A DNA stretch of 64,000 bases from UBA2031 sp037189985 (lineage in GTDB: Bacteria > Pseudomonadota > Gammaproteobacteria > Pseudomonadales > Moraxellaceae): the NCBI GenBank assembly GCA_037189985.1, contig JBBCJX010000006.1, positions 1 through 64,000 of the forward strand, in the 5' to 3' direction. The notes beneath the pieces are model-generated. The model did not search any database and was not told where the DNA came from. It saw only the letters and a program-made list of their open reading frames with translations. Within the stretch, counting starts at the first letter, position 1; the number at the start of each line of letters is the position of its first letter. Below, piece after piece: positions 60,532-64,000 of the stretch. A program made the position numbers and the translations under genes.

Positions 60532-63363
60532 ATGAGCATGGAATCCACCTTCAACCCCGCCGACATCGAACGCCAGTGGTACGAAACCTGGGAAAAATCT
60601 GGGTACTTCAAGCCGTCCGGAGAGGGTGATCCCTTCTGCATCATGATCCCTCCGCCCAATGTCACGGGCTCGCTGCACATGGGTCATGGCTTCAACAACA
60701 CCATCATGGACACCTTGGTCCGCTATCGCCGCATGCAGGGACGCAACACTCTCTGGCAACCAGGCACCGACCACGCCGGCATCGCGACGCAGATGGTGGT
60801 GGAGCGCCAACTGGCTGCAGAGGGGATTACCCGCCACGACCTGGGCCGTGAGAAATTCCTGGAGAAAGTCTGGGAATGGAAGGCGAAAAGCGGCGGCACC
60901 ATCACCGGCCAGATCCGCCGCCTCGGCTCCTCGGTGGACTGGTCGCGCGAACGCTTCACCATGGATGAGGGCCTGTCCAATGCCGTGAAAGAAGCTTTCG
61001 TCCGCCTTCACGAGGATGGCCTGATCTATCGCGGCAAGCGCCTCGTGAACTGGGATCCCAAATTGCATACCGCCATTTCCGACCTAGAAGTGCTGAGCGA
61101 AGAAGAAAAGGGCTCCATGTGGCAGTTCCGGTATCCGCTGGCGGATGGCAGCGGCAACCTGGTCGTTGCTACCACCCGCCCGGAAACCATGTTGGGTGAT
61201 ACCGCTGTTGCCGTGCACCCGGATGACGAGCGCTATCAGCAGTTCATCGGCAAGAAAGTACGGCTGCCCGTGACGGGCCGGCTCATTCCCGTCATCGCCG
61301 ATACATACGTCGACAAGGAGTTCGGTACCGGCTGCGTAAAGATCACGCCGGCACACGACTTCAATGACTACGAAGTAGGCAAGCGGCACAACCTGCCGCT
61401 GATCAACATCTTTGATCGCGATGCGCATGTAAAAACCAGCTTCGACACCATGAGCTACGCCAATGAAGCCGGTGCCGATGAGGCCGCCCCTGCGGATTAC
61501 GCCGGCCTGGATCGCATCGTAGCGCGCAAGAAGATCGTGGCTCAGGCCGAAAGCGAAGGCTGGCTGGAAAAAATCGATGCGCACACGCTGAAAGTGCCAC
61601 GCGGCGATCGCTCCGGCGTGGTCATAGAACCCTGGCTGACAGACCAGTGGTATGTGAAGACCGCGCAACTGGCACAACCCGCCATCCGGGCTGTAGAGGA
61701 CGGCCGCATCAAGTTCGTGCCCGAGCAATACCAGAACATGTACTTTGCCTGGATGCGGGACATCCAGGACTGGTGCATCTCGCGCCAGCTCTGGTGGGGG
61801 CATCGCATCCCCGCCTGGTATGACGCCAATGGCAAGGTCTATGTGGGCCGCAACGAAGACGAAGTACGGTCACATCACAAGCTCGAGCCCTCTGTCAAAC
61901 TGCGGCAGGACGAGGATGTGCTCGACACCTGGTTCTCGTCCGGCCTCTGGACCTTCTCCACCCTGGGCTGGCCGGAAAATACGCCAGAACTGAAAACCTT
62001 CCACCCCACCGATGTGCTGGTCACCGGCTTCGACATCATTTTCTTCTGGGTGGCCCGCATGATCATGATGACCATGCACTTCAACAAAGACGAGACGGGT
62101 CGTGCCGAGGTGCCGTTCAAGACTGTATATGTGCATGGTCTCGTGCGTGATGCCGAAGGACAGAAGATGTCCAAGTCCAAGGGTAATGTCCTGGACCCGC
62201 TGGACCTCATTGACGGTGTCGATCTGGAAACACTGGTCGCCAAGCGGACTACCGGTCTGATGCGGCCACAGGATGCCGCCAAGATCGAGAAATCCACCCG
62301 CAAGGAATTCCCGGAGGGCATCAAGTCCTACGGTACGGATGCCCTGCGCTTTACCTTTGCCGCGCTGGCCTCCACGGGCCGCGACATCAAGTTCGACATG
62401 AACCGTGTCGAAGGCTACCGCAATTTCTGCAACAAACTGTGGAATGCCAGCCGCTACGTCATCACCAACTGCGAAAGCCAGGACACCGGCCTGGGCGGTG
62501 CTGCCGTCGAACTCTCCGTGGTGGATCGCTGGATCATCTCCCGGTTGCAGCAGACTGAACAGGAGGTCATCAGCGCACTCGACAGCTTCCGCTTCGACCA
62601 TGCGGCGCAGGCCATCTACGAGTTCGTATGGAACGAGTACTGCGACTGGTATCTGGAGCTGACCAAGCCCGTGCTTACGGATGACGACGTCAGCCCGGAT
62701 GCCAAGCGTGGTACCCGGCGTACGCTGGTCCGGGTGCTGGAAACCATTCTCCGCCTGACCCATCCCATCATGCCCTTCATTACCGAGGCCATCTGGCAGC
62801 GCGTAAAACCCTTGGCCGGCAAGGCAGGGCCCAGCCTCATGATGGAGAAATACCCCACGCCAGACAGCGCCCGCATTGACCCGCAAGCCGAGTCAGATGT
62901 GGCCTGGATCAAGGAAGTCATCATGGGCTTGCGCAATATTCGGGGTGAGCTGGGCGTGAGCCCGGGCAAGCCTGTCCCGGTCCTGCTGCAGAATGGCGAC
63001 CGGGAAGACCGCGAGCGCATCAGCCGTTTCGACGGCTTCCTGCGCGCACTGGCTCGCCTGGAGTCGCTGCACTGGCAAGGCGAAGAGGAGCCTCCGCTGG
63101 CCGCCACGGCACTGGTCGGCAACATGACTATCCTTGTACCGTTGCAGGGCCTGGTCGATGTCCAGGCTGAGGTTGCCCGTCTCGGCAAGGAACTGGACAA
63201 GCTGGCAGCAGACGCCCAACGCATCGAGAGCAAGCTGGAAAACGAGTCCTTCGTGGCCAAGGCACCGGCGGATGTCGTGGCAAAGGAAAGGGAAAAGCTG
63301 GCCGAATGCCGTCAGGCCATGGCCCAGCTCAACGAGCAGATGCAGCGCATGAAAACGCTGTGA
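60532..63363 (+). CDS. valS: Valyl-tRNA synthetase
   Basis: 943 residues from ATG 60532 (MSMESTFNPADIERQW); ATG 60538 is two codons further. Class Ia motifs: HIGH-type HMGH (PPNVTGSLHMGH) and GQKMSKSKGNV. The editing domain lies between (about 190-340) with GTGCVKITPAHDFNDYEVG. C-terminal coiled-coil AEVARLGKELDKLAADAQR. The end lies 14 bases before the cyclase gene. Confidence 0.97.
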   Translation: MSMESTFNPADIERQWYETWEKSGYFKPSGEGDPFCIMIPPPNVTGSLHMGHGFNNTIMDTLVRYRRMQGRNTLWQPGTDHAGIATQMVVERQLAAEGITRHDLGREKFLEKVWEWKAKSGGTITGQIRRLGSSVDWSRERFTMDEGLSNAVKEAFVRLHEDGLIYRGKRLVNWDPKLHTAISDLEVLSEEEKGSMWQFRYPLADGSGNLVVATTRPETMLGDTAVAVHPDDERYQQFIGKKVRLPVTGRLIPVIADTYVDKEFGTGCVKITPAHDFNDYEVGKRHNLPLINIFDRDAHVKTSFDTMSYANEAGADEAAPADYAGLDRIVARKKIVAQAESEGWLEKIDAHTLKVPRGDRSGVVIEPWLTDQWYVKTAQLAQPAIRAVEDGRIKFVPEQYQNMYFAWMRDIQDWCISRQLWWGHRIPAWYDANGKVYVGRNEDEVRSHHKLEPSVKLRQDEDVLDTWFSSGLWTFSTLGWPENTPELKTFHPTDVLVTGFDIIFFWVARMIMMTMHFNKDETGRAEVPFKTVYVHGLVRDAEGQKMSKSKGNVLDPLDLIDGVDLETLVAKRTTGLMRPQDAAKIEKSTRKEFPEGIKSYGTDALRFTFAALASTGRDIKFDMNRVEGYRNFCNKLWNASRYVITNCESQDTGLGGAAVELSVVDRWIISRLQQTEQEVISALDSFRFDHAAQAIYEFVWNEYCDWYLELTKPVLTDDDVSPDAKRGTRRTLVRVLETILRLTHPIMPFITEAIWQRVKPLAGKAGPSLMMEKYPTPDSARIDPQAESDVAWIKEVIMGLRNIRGELGVSPGKPVPVLLQNGDREDRERISRFDGFLRALARLESLHWQGEEEPPLAATALVGNMTILVPLQGLVDVQAEVARLGKELDKLAADAQRIESKLENESFVAKAPADVVAKEREKLAECRQAMAQLNEQMQRMKTL

Positions 63364-63377
63364 AGGAGTTCTCCGCG

Positions 63378-64000
63378 ATGAGCACCAGCACCCAGCAGTT
63401 CCATGCCATCCTGTTTGCCGATGTGGCAGGTAGCACGCGACTTTACGAAAAACTGGGAGACCGGGCTGCCAGAGAGGCCATCACCGTCCTCCTTGAGCGC
63501 ATGACGGCAGTTGTAGAGCGCTACTCCGGCATCCTTGTCAAAACAATCGGTGACGAAATCCTCTGCCGCTTCCCCACCGCCGAACGCTCTGTCAGTGCCG
63601 CCATTGCCATGCAGGAAACCTTGGCTGCCGACACCAGCAGTGCAGTGAAACTGCAAATGCGCATGGGCATGCAATGGGGCCCCGTGATCCTGGAAAGCGG
63701 CGATGTCTTCGGTGATGCGGTGAACGTAGCCGCCCGCATGAGCGCCATCGCCCGCGCGGGCCAGATCATCACGACCCGTGAAACGGTACAGGCCCTTCCC
63801 GATGCCCTGGCCGAGAAAACCCGGCTTTTTGATACGACCCAGGTGAAAGGCAAACAGGACAGCCTCGTGATCTATGAGGTGATGTGGGAAGAGGAGGACG
63901 GTGCTACGGTTTTCGCGGCCAGCACCGGAGCCGGTGGCAGCGCCACGTCCAGCACACCCGCGCAACTTACCCTCCAATATCAGGACCAGGCCTACACTCT
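63378..64000 (+). CDS. Class III adenylate/guanylate cyclase (3' end outside window)
   Basis: 207 codons visible; the reading frame is open to the window end. Metal Asp D15 (LFADVAGST) and D59 (TIGDEI) and the transition-state N116/R120 pair (GDAVNVAARM) are all present; K55 and D113 suit ATP recognition. After the catalytic domain (about 1-172) a Gly/Ser/Thr-rich linker leads to LTLQYQDQAYTL, which looks like the start of an FHA domain. AAGGAG is 9 bases before the ATG. It closely follows valS and may share its transcript. Confidence 0.9.
   Translation, partial: MSTSTQQFHAILFADVAGSTRLYEKLGDRAAREAITVLLERMTAVVERYSGILVKTIGDEILCRFPTAERSVSAAIAMQETLAADTSSAVKLQMRMGMQWGPVILESGDVFGDAVNVAARMSAIARAGQIITTRETVQALPDALAEKTRLFDTTQVKGKQDSLVIYEVMWEEEDGATVFAASTGAGGSATSSTPAQLTLQYQDQAYT

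Noticed and set aside
1..64000. CRISPR arrays, insertion sequences, prophage or integron features
   Set aside because: No regularly spaced repeats, transposase or integrase frames, or att-like direct repeats were seen. Gene order is that of a conserved core chromosome with small inserts.

Overview
This is a GC-rich, gene-dense chromosomal window from a gammaproteobacterium, most likely of the order Pseudomonadales. The clearest sign is gene order. purL diverges from mltF, and guaB-guaA lie beside xseA. The run iscR-iscS-iscU-iscA-hscB-hscA-fdx-iscX-ndk-rlmN-pilF-rodZ-ispG-hisS-yfgM-bamB-der is unbroken, with cysE, trmJ and suhB next to iscR. The blocks secF-secD-yajC-tgt-queA and lptG-lptF / pepA-holC-valS follow. 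As I recall, Pseudomonas carries all of these as neighbours. A PF10118-type hydrolase with a divergent AraC regulator and the signalling inserts would also fit a Moraxellaceae-like lineage. The species cannot be named from the sequence alone.

Layout. 1-8 kb: AraC regulator, then purL with a thioesterase and a small NIF3-type domain protein, diverging from mltF. 8-12.5 kb: repeats, a YaiI-family gene, a crotonase, tadA, a TauD-type dioxygenase and a YfcG-like GST. 12.5-19.5 kb: guaA, guaB, small membrane proteins, and xseA with an M23 peptidase and a phosphopantetheinyl transferase. 19.5-29.7 kb: a DUF445 protein, then der through rlmN. 29.8-38.9 kb: ndk, the complete ISC iron-sulfur operon with a textbook IscR operator, cysE, trmJ and suhB. 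39-42.1 kb: an insert between suhB and secF, made of a hybrid histidine kinase, an unexplained structured intergenic stretch and a Fur-boxed hemP. 42.2-47.9 kb: SecDF-YajC, the queuosine genes tgt and queA, and tRNA-Leu(CAA). 48-55.5 kb: accessory and signalling genes: hydrolase with AraC regulator, RDD protein, two-receiver regulator, CBS-domain histidine kinase, alpha/beta hydrolase, a tail-anchored protein and a PP2C phosphatase. 55.6-64 kb: lptG-lptF, pepA-holC-valS and a class III adenylate cyclase cut by the window end.

How the parts fit. Most genes are housekeeping: purine synthesis (purL, guaA, guaB), Fe-S assembly with Fe-S clients (ispG, rlmN), envelope biogenesis (bamB, yfgM, secDF-yajC, lptFG, rodZ, mltF) and tRNA work (tadA, trmJ, tgt, queA, hisS, valS). 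Many junctions are coupled by TGATG or ATGA overlaps, and strong bidirectional terminators separate convergent units. Iron control is visible twice: an IscR type 1 site over the isc promoter and a Fur box over the hemP promoter. I found no CRISPR array, insertion sequence, prophage or obvious novel defence system. The less explained items are the structured 41.6-41.9 kb intergenic region, the folded leader of the yaiI-like gene, a 42-codon membrane-protein ORF between guaB and guaA, and the two-receiver regulator whose second domain has Glu in place of the phospho-acceptor Asp.
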